Positions 27,005 through 34,740 of a stretch of DNA of 64,000 nt are shown here, in pieces (the stretch's first letter is position 1; the number at the start of each line of letters is the position of its first letter). The position numbers were made by a program, and so were the translations under genes. The stretch is taken from the NCBI GenBank assembly GCA_910589035.1, contig CAJUSI010000025.1, positions 96,146 through 160,145 of the forward strand, in the 5' to 3' direction. The DNA is from an uncultured Acetatifactor sp. GTDB taxonomy: Bacteria > Bacillota > Clostridia > Lachnospirales > Lachnospiraceae. The notes below the pieces were generated by a model. That model did not search any database and was not told where the DNA came from. It saw only the letters and a list, made by a program, of their open reading frames with translations.

Positions 27005-28345
27005 GGCCTTCGCGGAAATTTTTCTGTAAGACACAATGAAATAGGCCGTCTCCGCCACAGCCGTGAAGGTCCAGGAAAATACATACAGCAGGTACAGCGA
27101 CTGTATCGTCCCGAAATAGGCAAAAATCGTATAAATCCAGGCAATCCGGAACACGCAGGAGCCCATAATGACAATGATTGTAGGCAGGATACTCTTTCCC
27201 AGCCCCCGGGAAGCCGCAATGGAGCAATCCATAAAAGCGGAGACGGAATAGGACAGCGCCATAACCGACAGACGGTATATTCCCGCTTCTTTGACAGCGC
27301 TGTCATTGGTAAAGAGCCCAAGGAAGGGATAGCGGAACACATAGAACCCTACACCGATGACCAGTCCGGTCAAAAACGAATAAAGCAGACAGACCAGGAA
27401 GCTTTTCAGTATTCGCTCCCGTTTCTCTGCCCCGAAATTCTGCGCAATAAAACTGGAGCAGGCCGTGTAAAAGGCAGCCATCATATCATAGACCAGAGGG
27501 TCTGCATTGGCCGCCGCCGAATTTCCCTCCACCATCACATGGTCAAAGGAATTCACGCTGGTCTGCACAAAAAGATTAGCGATGGCAAAAAGGCCGTTCT
27601 GGAACGCGGCGGGAATGCCAATCCTCAGAATTCGCCTCATTTTCTCCCTGTCCACCCCAAGCCCCCGCAGCCGGAGCGCAAATCCTTCCCGGCTTCTGAT
27701 CAGCACCCTGAGGATCAGAAAGGCGGATAGATACTGGGAGAGAATGCTGGCCGCAGCCACCCCCGCCACATCCCATTTGCATACAATGACGAAAAACAGA
27801 TTCAGTATCACATTGATCACGCCTGAAAAGAGGAGATAATACAGAGGCCGCCTGGTGTCGCCGGCAGCGCTTAAAACAGAGCTTCCGAAATTGTACAGCC
27901 CAAGGGCCGGCATCCCCAGCAGATAAATGCGCAGATAGAGCACCGCATCGGAGATCAGCTCGTCCTTGGTACGCATCGCAGCAAGGATAGCATCGGAAAA
28001 GGAGATTCCCAATACCATAATCAGGATTCCCGCGGCAAGGCAGATGAAAAAGGAGGTATGTACCGTTTCCTGAAGCTCCTTCTTGTTTTTCGACCCGATA
28101 TGCAGGGCGGTAAGCGCGTTGACGCCGCTGGCGAGGCCTATGAGCATTCCTGTGAACAGCGTAACCAGAATACTGGTGGACCCCACCGCTCCCAGCGCAA
28201 TCGGACCCGCAAACTTCCCCACCACAGCCACATCCGACATATTGAACAGAACCTGCAGAACATTGGAAAGCATCAGCGGTATGCTATAGATAAAAATTTT
28301 CTTCCACAGGGATCCCTCGCAGAGATCCATCTCATATGCTTTCAT
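26993..28345 (-). CDS. MATE family multidrug/cation efflux protein
   Basis: A 450-residue membrane protein with about 12 transmembrane helices, of the NorM/DinF-like MATE superfamily, which exports drugs or metabolites using Na+ or H+ gradients. The N-terminal LWKKIFIYSIPLMLSNVLQ and the VGSTSILVTLFTGMLIGLASG loop are typical. The start is ATG 28345, with GAGGG seven bases upstream; the upstream extension has no site. The stop codon falls in a dispersed repeat, so the last residues (KISAKASGA) may be repeat-derived. The substrate cannot be predicted. Confidence 0.92.
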   Translation of the reverse strand: MKAYEMDLCEGSLWKKIFIYSIPLMLSNVLQVLFNMSDVAVVGKFAGPIALGAVGSTSILVTLFTGMLIGLASGVNALTALHIGSKNKKELQETVHTSFFICLAAGILIMVLGISFSDAILAAMRTKDELISDAVLYLRIYLLGMPALGLYNFGSSVLSAAGDTRRPLYYLLFSGVINVILNLFFVIVCKWDVAGVAAASILSQYLSAFLILRVLIRSREGFALRLRGLGVDREKMRRILRIGIPAAFQNGLFAIANLFVQTSVNSFDHVMVEGNSAAANADPLVYDMMAAFYTACSSFIAQNFGAEKRERILKSFLVCLLYSFLTGLVIGVGFYVFRYPFLGLFTNDSAVKEAGIYRLSVMALSYSVSAFMDCSIAASRGLGKSILPTIIVIMGSCVFRIAWIYTIFAYFGTIQSLYLLYVFSWTFTAVAETAYFIVSYRKISAKASGA

Positions 28346-28508
28346 AATACCCTCTTTACTTTTGTATCGTTCCGGAGTTCCTTCGTTCCGGAATGCCTTC
28401 CTCCCGATATGATATCCGCATACAGTATACCTCATATGGCCGGAAAAAGCCATAACATTTTCATTTCCGGCATATCAAAACCTGAAATACCTGTAATTTA
28501 TCTTTTCC

Positions 28509-28569
28509 AAACCAGAATAAGCCGAAATCAGAACCTTTCCACAACACGCCGGATTTCGTTGTCAGACTC
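28509..28569. repeat. Dispersed intergenic repeat, diverged copy G
   Basis: The 3' half is well conserved (GGATTTCGTTGTCAGACTC); the CCGG pairs at the start have decayed to CAGAATAAGCCG. Confidence 0.5.
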
Positions 28570-28591
28570 CCATTCAGCAGCTGCACTACCT

Positions 28592-28790
28592 TGCATGAAA
28601 GTCTGGTCAGATCAGGCCTGTCACAGTAAACCTCCATGCATCCCGCCGCACCACCATGCATGAAAGCAAGGCAATAAAGAGAATTGCCTGGGGCTTTACT
28701 GTGAAGATGCATACAAACCGCAAGAGCATGCGGTTTGGCGCACAGCGGTCTCGGGATTTCGTGCAAGAGAGCACGAAACGCCTCGCGGCA
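28592..28790. other. Hairpin-rich element, possible structured RNA or small mobile element
   Basis: Four perfect stems lie in about 160 bp. TCACAGTAAA (28621-28630) pairs with TTTACTGTGA (28695-28704) and encloses AGGCAAT/ATTGCCT (28669-28675 with 28683-28689). CAAACCGCA (28714-28722) pairs with TGCGGTTTG (28729-28737). TTTCGTGC (28757-28764) pairs with GCACGAAA (28771-28778). The two last loops share the motif AAGAG, and ATGCAT occurs three times. It sits where the GH32-like gene is cut off. No protein is supported in it. Confidence 0.5.
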
Positions 28791-28798
28791 CCACAGAG

Positions 28799-29878
28799 TC
28801 AAATTTGAAGACTTTTACAATAAACCCTTAGCATGCCTGAGTCCGATCTGAAAAAATAAAATGCCAGAGCTCCTCTCCAGATGCAGAAGTAGGAGCCCGT
28901 CATATTGGCCTGGTAAAACAGATGATACATACCATTGTAGTATACGGGAGCGTGGGGCTCATTCATCCGGAACTGGTAAGGCCCCCCGTGGAACTGAGGT
29001 CTGGTGTAGTCTCCGGCCAGGAGATTCTGCAGCCAGATCCTGGAGAATTCTATTTCCGGCACTTTCACCGCCTGGTATTCCCCGGCAATCTCCTCCGCCG
29101 TGAAAGCCTGGCTGTACACCTTCAGTTCGTCCATATATCCGCTGGCTACATTCAAAAATCCCGCGGTCAGGCGTTCCGCCTCCATATTTCTGCCCACAGC
29201 CAGCCCCTTGCCGGCAGCCCCCTCTATCTGAGCTCCCTGAGGTACGGAGCGGGAAGCCGCCAGCTGGCCGTTCAGGTAAAGACACATATCGCCGGCTTCG
29301 GAGTCAAAGGTTGCGGCCACATGGTTCCACTCATATTTGCGCAGATTATCGCCGTTGGTCCACACGGTCAGCCATTCATCCCCTGTGCCCACCTGAAAGG
29401 TGAGACGCCCGAACCGCTCATAGCCCAGCAGGAAGCCCTTGTTTGCCGCCTTGTCGGACTGGCTGATAATGCCGGTGGGGGAATCCGTCCCGTTGTCGGC
29501 CGCGTAGGGGTCGTCCCATTCAAAGGTCCTTGGCGCAATCCAGACGCTGATCGTCAAAGCGCTTCCGGATACCGTGATATCTTTTCCGTTATAATTGATA
29601 TAGGTATTGCTGCCGTCAAAAAGCAGACAGCCGTTCTGAATGCCCTCATCCCTCCACTGGGGATCCTGATTCTCCATGTAGGCCGCGTGGGCAAATCCGT
29701 AAGTCATCTCCGTATCCGGCAGGTGCCCCGATGCATCCTTTACCAGGAGACCACTGCCCTCGTCAAATTTCAGATACAGCATCAGATCCTTGCTGTTGGC
29801 GTCCCCGCAGCCGGCGGACATTGCCGCCAGCAGCAGGGTAAGGATCAACGCCGCTATCATTCCTTTCCTTTTCTTCAT
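28799..29878 (-). pseudogene. LamG-type lipoprotein with truncated GH32 domain
   Basis: Residues 1-23 are a lipoprotein signal with lipobox MSAGC. Residues about 30-265 are a LamG/concanavalin-like domain (LYLKFDEGSGLLVKDASG, WNHVAATFDSEAGDMCLYLN, GYMDELKVYSQAFTAEEIA). Residues about 293-325 open a GH32 fructan hydrolase (RPQFHGGPYQFRMNEPHAP, YYNGMYHLFYQANMTGSYF), which carries the catalytic Asp region in other members. The match stops at YFC and 30 unrelated residues follow; the remaining 400 or so residues of GH32 are absent. The gene therefore lost its 3' part, at the edge of a hairpin-rich element. It could still be secreted as a binding protein but not act as a hydrolase. Confidence 0.75.
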
Positions 29879-29905
29879 TTTGTCACCTCTGATTTTGATA
29901 TGAAT

Positions 29906-30780
29906 TCAAAGGCTGTTTTCCGCCAGCTGCCAGGGAATCTTCACAGGGTCACCGGTGCCGCCGTCGGGAACCTCATCCGCATTGTTCTCATAATCCGGAG
30001 CCGTCTCGTAATAAGTCACCACTTCGTCAAAGAAGGCGTGAGCCCAGCCCTCCGCCTGCTCATCGGCAAGGACAAGGTACATCTCCTGTCCCAGATAGGC
30101 GCTCAGATCCATCACATAAGTCCCCATATCGGCCCAGGAGCCTCCTGCGCCCACGCTGTGGAAGTCGGCATCATTGAAGCGGTTCTGCTTATAATATCCG
30201 ATTTCCGTGCCGTCGGCAAGATATACATGCACCGCCGCGGCATGTCCGCCCATGCGCAGGGAGATATAGCCTGAGCCTGCCAGCGTAAAGTTCGAAGATT
30301 GCACCGCCCAGGTGGCTCCCTCGTCCAGGCCGTTGTTCCAGCCGTCCAGATGATAATCGCCCGCCTGGTTATAGGGCAGCGCCTCATTCCAGTAGCTTCC
30401 GGCGGAAATCACACCCGCCGCCTGTCCGTCCACCACACTCCACCCCTCGGTGAGAACCGTCCAGCCCGCAAGATTGCCGGCTTCAAAATCTCCGTTGGCA
30501 ACCGAGTTGTGATCCGCCGTGGCGACTACGGTGAACACGGCCTCTGCCACGGCGTCCTCATGGCTTGCCCTGTAGGTTACATGGTAATATCCCGGAACGC
30601 TCATATCCACTGCATCAAAGCCCTCCGTGAGCTCCCCGCTCTCCGATACCACCTTTGACACCGCGAAATCCTTCACCTCTTCTCCGCCGAAGGAAACGGC
30701 CGCCTCTTCCAGGAACGCGGTCACATCCACCTTTCCGCAGTCCACCACCCTGTTGGCCACATAGGAGGTAATGGTAAGGT
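29906..30780 (-). pseudogene. C-terminal fragment of a large GH32-type fructan hydrolase
   Basis: The fragment carries an Ig-like segment (VSFGGEEVKDFAVSK, then VPGYYHVTYRAS) followed by a carbohydrate-binding-like domain (NGDFEAGNLAGWTVLTEG, YHLDGWNNGLDEGATWAV, ISLRMGGHAAAVHVY, FFDEVVTYYETAPDYE), the usual tail of long secreted fructan beta-fructosidases. The 5' part with the catalytic domain is missing: at about 30780 the sequence switches to a LacI-type gene on the other strand. No start codon with a ribosome-binding site is visible. It ends 27 bp before the LamG/GH32 lipoprotein, so the two probably formed a fructan-use operon. Confidence 0.7.
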
Positions 30781-30781
30781 C

Positions 30782-31614
30782 AACAACTACGCCAAGGGCC
30801 TCAAAAGCAACCAGACCTATATCGTCGCTGTCATGGTTCCCAACCTGATAAGCCCCTTTTTTCCAGGCTCGTGGACTATATCAACCGGGCGCTCACAAAA
30901 CGTAAATACCGCATGCTCTTCTACGCCACAGACTACGATCCCCTGCAGGAGCAGGAGCTGGTCATCCTGGCGGAGCAGCAGAAGGTGGAGGGAATCATCT
31001 GTCTCTCCTACAATCCGGACCTGAAGGTTTCCGAAAATGTGCCCCTGGTTTCCATCGACCGGTATTTCGGCGCCCAAATCCCCTGCGTGGCCTCGGATAA
31101 CTACAGCGGTGGACGCCTGGCTGCGGAGAAGCTTGTGGAGAACGGCTGCCGGAATCTGGCCTTTATGCGGATCGGTTCCAGGCTTACAAACGAGCCCAAT
31201 AAAAGAAAAGATGGCTTCGTCAACGCCTGCGAAGCCATGAATATCCCTTATACATTAAAAATCGTAGAGGACGGATCGCCCTATTCCGCTTTTGAGCAGT
31301 TCCTCCAGGAGCATATGTCGGAGGGGAAGCTGGCGTTTGACGGCATCTTCTGCGTCACCGATTCCCTGGCCCATCAGATTATCAATTCCCTGAAAAATAT
31401 GGGGATCCGTGTGCCGGAGGATGTACAGATTATTGGCTTTGACGGCGCGCAGTATTTCGGGGATCTGGAATATTACTGTTCCACCATCGTCCAGCCTCTG
31501 GAAGACATTGCGGAGACCTGCGTCAGCATAGTTCTGCAGGAACAGCCCTCCCGGCTGGCCTCGCTGGTATGCCTTCCGGTTCATTACGCCTACGGGGGCA
31601 CTACGCGCCGCTGA
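30782..31614 (+). pseudogene. LacI-family regulator lacking its DNA-binding domain, with one-base frameshift
   Basis: The frame opens mid-protein at NNYAKGLKSNQTYIVAVMVP, the linker and first strand of LacI-type regulators; the roughly 45-residue helix-turn-helix before it is absent. At 30857-30862 there is a run of six T. One extra T would join ISPFF to SRLVDYINRALTKRKYRML and restore the frame, which then continues through a complete sugar-binding domain (VEGIICLSYNPDL, SIDRYFG, FCVTDSLAHQIINSL, IGFDGAQYFGDL). It probably controlled the adjacent fructan genes. The junction with the GH32 fragment at about 30780 marks a deletion or rearrangement. Confidence 0.75.
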
Positions 31615-31620
31615 CGAAGA

Positions 31621-31650
31621 GACAAATCCGCCGAAACCGGCGGATTTGTC
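31621..31650. terminator. Intrinsic terminator after the LacI-type remnant
   Basis: GACAAATCCGCC and GGCGGATTTGTC form a perfect 12-bp stem with a six-base loop, beginning seven bases after the stop. The downstream T-tract is short (TCTTCT). Confidence 0.7.
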
Positions 31651-31665
31651 TTCTGCCCCGGCCGC

Positions 31666-31980
31666 TTATCGGTGCCGGGCTTTCCAGCAGGAATCAGAAT
31701 CTATAAAAGGCGAGACGGAAAAAGCATATATTTTATCGCCATGCGCTTTAACACATGATGACTTTCGCGGCCTCCATAAAGCCGGGCGGAAATCGGCTTT
31801 GCCGCGGAACATGGCTTTATGCTCAAGCCAATCGGGAATTAATGCACTGGTAATGATAATCCGTTTCAGCCTGTCATATGCGCTCTCGATGCTTGCCTTG
31901 CTGAAATGCAATGAAACTTTGCCTATAGTCTTTCTTATCCGCTGCGGGTTGCTGGCGGTAGTGTCGTCTGTTTTCTGCAT
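31666..31980 (-). CDS. TnpW-like transposon-associated protein
   Basis: A 104-residue frame. Residues about 14-47 (IRKTIGKVSLHFSKAS, then AYDRLKRIIIT) resemble TnpW, a small protein carried by Tn4451/Tn5397-type and related clostridial transposons. The remaining 57 residues have no recognised match and may be read-through into unrelated DNA. ATAAGGCC precedes the ATG. No other transposon gene lies beside it, so it is either a stray fragment or a standalone homologue. The assignment rests on a short motif. Confidence 0.4.
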   Translation of the reverse strand: MQKTDDTTASNPQRIRKTIGKVSLHFSKASIESAYDRLKRIIITSALIPDWLEHKAMFRGKADFRPALWRPRKSSCVKAHGDKIYAFSVSPFIDSDSCWKARHR

Positions 31981-32009
31981 ATGGCCTTATTTTTCTGTTT
32001 TAGGGTAAA

Positions 32010-32050
32010 AAACAGCGGCAAAGCCGTATGCGATACGTTTTCCGCTGTTT
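32010..32050 (-). terminator. Intrinsic terminator after the DUF2695 gene
   Basis: On the minus strand AAACAGCGG pairs with CCGCTGTTT across a 23-base loop that can itself fold (GTATCGCATAC), followed by TTTACCC. It lies 48 bp after the DUF2695 stop. Confidence 0.6.
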
Positions 32051-32097
32051 GGTTCATAGCAATTGTTTCGTTTTAGAATAGGCAAAATGGTATTTCC

Positions 32098-32388
32098 TCA
32101 ATTTATGTCATATTTCTCATAGCAGTTCATTAGAACTTCACAATCGCAGTATCCCCCCATTTCTTTTATTTCTGCAATTACACCACATACCTTTTCCCGG
32201 GGCAGATTATCTTTAAGCCATTGTTCCGTATAGCGCAATGTGTGATTACATGGGGTATGCTCTAATTGTGCTTCCAAATAGCAAAACAGCTTTTGTATTT
32301 TGGTTTTGCTCAGAATATATTTTTTATTTTGAGCAGCTTTCCATTTTTTCATCAATGCTTTCTTTTCTTCTTTTGATAATTCTGCCAT
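32098..32388 (-). CDS. DUF2695 domain protein
   Basis: A 96-residue cytoplasmic protein. The basic N-terminus (SKEEKKALMKKWKAAQNK) is followed by FCYLEAQLEHTPCNHTLRYTEQWL and the C-terminal GGYCDCEVLMNCYEKYD, the Cys-containing signature of DUF2695. The function of the family is unknown; the conserved His and Cys residues could bind a metal. It is transcribed alone and ends at a terminator. Confidence 0.85.
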   Translation of the reverse strand: MAELSKEEKKALMKKWKAAQNKKYILSKTKIQKLFCYLEAQLEHTPCNHTLRYTEQWLKDNLPREKVCGVIAEIKEMGGYCDCEVLMNCYEKYDIN

Positions 32389-32553
32389 ATTGCGTTTTCC
32401 TCACAATTTTTGATATTATCTTTACAGGAACACTGGACATCATACAGCTGATTCCTGAGTATTGCAATAATGTCCATTGAATTTAAAAAAACACTGGAAA
32501 ATGAGGACACTATGTGTTAGAGTAATAGAAGAAAAAAGTCATGGGAGGCTGCA

Positions 32554-32565
32554 ATGCGGAAATAA
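32554..32565 (+). CDS. Three-codon leader ORF (Met-Arg-Lys-stop) before the ABC-F gene
   Basis: ATG CGG AAA TAA is preceded at the right distance by GGGAGG (32543-32548). Its initiation context GGGAGGCTGCAATG closely echoes that of the ABC-F gene itself (GGAGGCTGCCATG). It lies 150 bp before an intrinsic terminator and 373 bp before the ABC-F start. A ribosome stalled on so short an ORF could change leader folding and allow read-through, as proposed for other antibiotic-responsive leaders. That it is translated is inference from the site alone. Confidence 0.5.
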   Translation: MRK

Positions 32566-32713
32566 TCTATTTATGAATTTACACAGAGCTTTGTTACACG
32601 GCGTGTGGTTTACTGCCGTATTCTTTGTGTGGCCATTGATAGATATCCGCATTTTTCATTATCCTATGAGAGGGTATTTTCGTACCTGCGACATAGCGTA
32701 TGCGCGAGATTCT

Positions 32714-32753
32714 GCTTTCGGCTGCACCTGCGGCCGGAAGCTTTTTGTTTTAT
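32714..32753 (+). terminator. Attenuator-type intrinsic terminator in the ABC-F leader
   Basis: GCTTTCGGC (32714-32722) pairs with GCCGGAAGC (32733-32741), nine pairs including one G-T, directly followed by TTTTTGTTTTAT. It lies inside the leader, 185 bp before the ABC-F start codon, with no gene ending upstream on this strand, so it is placed to regulate read-through rather than end a gene. Confidence 0.75.
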
Positions 32754-32901
32754 CGGAGAGTCCCCCTGTCTGCCTGAATCCAGGATGCTGCATAGAGTTC
32801 GCTGCCATGCCGGCCCGAATTCAGGCAGATGGGGAACGGCATACCACAAAAGCAAAAAGCATAAGACCGGCACATTCACAAAATCCGAAATTTCGAATCA
32901 G

Positions 32902-32922
32902 GGCGCCGCCCCGGGCGGCGCC
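32902..32922 (+). promoter_or_regulatory. GC-rich palindrome just before the ABC-F ribosome-binding site
   Basis: GGCGCCGCCC and GGGCGGCGCC form a near-perfect 21-bp palindrome six bases before AGGAGG. In RNA it would be a very stable hairpin next to the initiation region and may limit translation or pair alternatively with the leader. Confidence 0.45.
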
Positions 32923-32938
32923 GGAACAGGAGGCTGCC

Positions 32939-34546
32939 ATGTTACAGGTAAAAAATTTAAATGTCTATCATAAAAAAGATCTGCGCCCGCTGGTCACGGA
33001 TCTGTCCTTCACCTTAAACGACGGGGACAAAGCCGCCATCATCGGCGAGGAGGGAAACGGAAAGTCCACCCTGCTGAAGCTCCTCTGCGATCCGTCCCTG
33101 GCGGAGGATTATGCGGAATACCAGGGTGAAATCCTGAAAAACCATAAAGTCTGCGGCTACCTGCCCCAGGAGCTGGCCCCGGCCCATGCGGAAAAGAGCA
33201 TCTACGCTTTCCTCAGCGAAGAGCCCGCCTTCCTGGAGGCGGATTACCGGGAGCTGGCTTCCATATGCGGCAGGCTGGGTCTGTCCGCCGACCTGCTCTA
33301 CGACGACACGAAAATGGGGCAGTTCTCCGGAGGGGAGAAAATCAAGATACAGCTGGTTCGGATTCTGTGTATGCATCCGGATCTGCTGCTGTTGGACGAG
33401 CCTTCCAACGATATCGATATAGAGACTCTGGAGTGGCTGGAAGATTTCATAAACTCCTGCACCTCGCCCGTGCTCTACATTTCCCACGACGAAACACTGC
33501 TGGAGCACACCGCCAACATGATTCTGCACATGGAGCAGATTCACCGCAAAACGGAAAGCCGGTGCACCGTGTTCCGGACGGGCTATGCAGAATATAGGCA
33601 GCTTCGGCAGAACAGCCTGGAACGCCAGACCCGGCTGGCCCAGGAGGAGAAGGCCGCCTACGAGAAGCAGCAGGAGAAATTCAGGAAAATCCACGATAAG
33701 GTAGAGCGCGACCAGGCCGCCATTTCCAGGCAGAACCCTGCCGGGGGACGGCTTCTGAAGAAGAAAATGCACGCGGTGAAATCCATGGAGCGGCGATTTG
33801 AGCGCCAGGCGGAAAATATGACGCAGAGGCCGGACACGGAGGAGGCAATCTTTTTCCGTTTCGCCCAGGGAGAGGGGATTCCCTCCGGGAAATGGGTCAT
33901 CGACTATACGCTGCCGCTGCTGAAGGCCGGGGAGAAGGAGCTGGCCCGGGAGATCCGCCTGCAGGTCCGGGGGCCGGAGAAGCTCTGCATCGTGGGGAGA
34001 AACGGAGCAGGCAAGACCACTCTCCTGCGGCTGATTGCCGGGCAGCTCCTCGGCCGGAGCGATATCCGCGCCGCTTACATGCCCCAGAATTACGAGGAAC
34101 TGCTGGATCCGGAGCTCACCCCCGCAGAATATCTGGCCAGGGCCCTGGAGGGCAGCGCGGAGACTTCCCCGGCAAAGAGGACTCCTGAAGCACAGACAAG
34201 GTGCCTGTCCAAGGAGGAGCTTACCCGGGTCCGCACCTACCTGGGCAGCATGAAATACACGGTACAGGAGATGGATCATAGCATCCGGGACCTGTCCGGC
34301 GGCCAGAAGGCCAAGCTCCTTCTGCTGAAAATGAGCATGGAGCACCGGAACGTATTGATTCTGGATGAGCCCACCCGGAATTTCTCGCCCCTGTCGTGCC
34401 CGGTGATCCGGGAGCTGCTGCGTGACTTTCCCGGGGCCATTATCAGCGTCTCCCATGACAGGAAATATATCCGGGAGGTCTGCAACCGGGTGCTGGAGCT
34501 GCGGCCGGACGGACTGCACGCCCTTCAGTTTGTCTATAATTATTAG
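32939..34546 (+). CDS. ABC-F family ATPase, probable ribosomal protection protein
   Basis: A 535-residue soluble protein with two ABC domains and no membrane segment. Domain one: Walker A GEEGNGKST, signature FSGGEKIK, Walker B LLLDEPSNDID. A charged linker of about 80 residues follows (residues 210-290), the part that enters the ribosomal E/P site in antibiotic-resistance ABC-F proteins. Domain two: GRNGAGKTT, LSGGQKAK, LILDEPTRNFSPLS. The last motif and the linker favour the resistance subgroup acting on lincosamides, streptogramins, pleuromutilins or similar drugs, but the drug cannot be named. The start is ATG 32939 with AGGAGG; the longer upstream frame is leader sequence. Confidence 0.85.
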   Translation: MLQVKNLNVYHKKDLRPLVTDLSFTLNDGDKAAIIGEEGNGKSTLLKLLCDPSLAEDYAEYQGEILKNHKVCGYLPQELAPAHAEKSIYAFLSEEPAFLEADYRELASICGRLGLSADLLYDDTKMGQFSGGEKIKIQLVRILCMHPDLLLLDEPSNDIDIETLEWLEDFINSCTSPVLYISHDETLLEHTANMILHMEQIHRKTESRCTVFRTGYAEYRQLRQNSLERQTRLAQEEKAAYEKQQEKFRKIHDKVERDQAAISRQNPAGGRLLKKKMHAVKSMERRFERQAENMTQRPDTEEAIFFRFAQGEGIPSGKWVIDYTLPLLKAGEKELAREIRLQVRGPEKLCIVGRNGAGKTTLLRLIAGQLLGRSDIRAAYMPQNYEELLDPELTPAEYLARALEGSAETSPAKRTPEAQTRCLSKEELTRVRTYLGSMKYTVQEMDHSIRDLSGGQKAKLLLLKMSMEHRNVLILDEPTRNFSPLSCPVIRELLRDFPGAIISVSHDRKYIREVCNRVLELRPDGLHALQFVYNY

Positions 34547-34601
34547 ACAAAGCGGCTCTGATAATGCCTGCGGCGGGATTGTCCATTCTCCAGCTGCCGT
34601 G

Positions 34602-34696
34602 GGTTGTCGGGAAATGCTGCTAACATACAATATATGGTTGTAAGCTACAGTATGTCACAGAATATATTGTGGGAGGACCGTCATTTCCCGACAGCC
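34602..34696. repeat. Long inverted repeat between convergent ABC-F and ATPase genes
   Basis: GGTTGTCGGGAAATG (34602-34616) faces CATTTCCCGACAGCC (34682-34696), 14 of 15 matching, and encloses a second pair ACAATATAT/ATATATTGT. The 95-bp unit can fold as one long hairpin. It may serve as a two-way terminator or be a tiny mobile element. No other copy is seen in the window. Confidence 0.6.
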
Positions 34697-34740
34697 CCAA
34701 GCTTATTTCCGAACCGGTAATACCAGCAGGGTCTCATTTA

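Noticed and set aside
28922..30274. 450-codon plus-strand frame across the LamG/GH32 fragments
   Set aside because: Crosses two separate minus-strand gene remnants; no family.
32477..32938. ABC-F protein starting 150 codons earlier
   Set aside because: Region contains the leader ORF and a terminator; AGGAGG and ATG at 32939 give the normal protein length.
33014..34630. 538-codon minus-strand frame opposite the ABC-F gene
   Set aside because: Antisense of a well-conserved ATPase.
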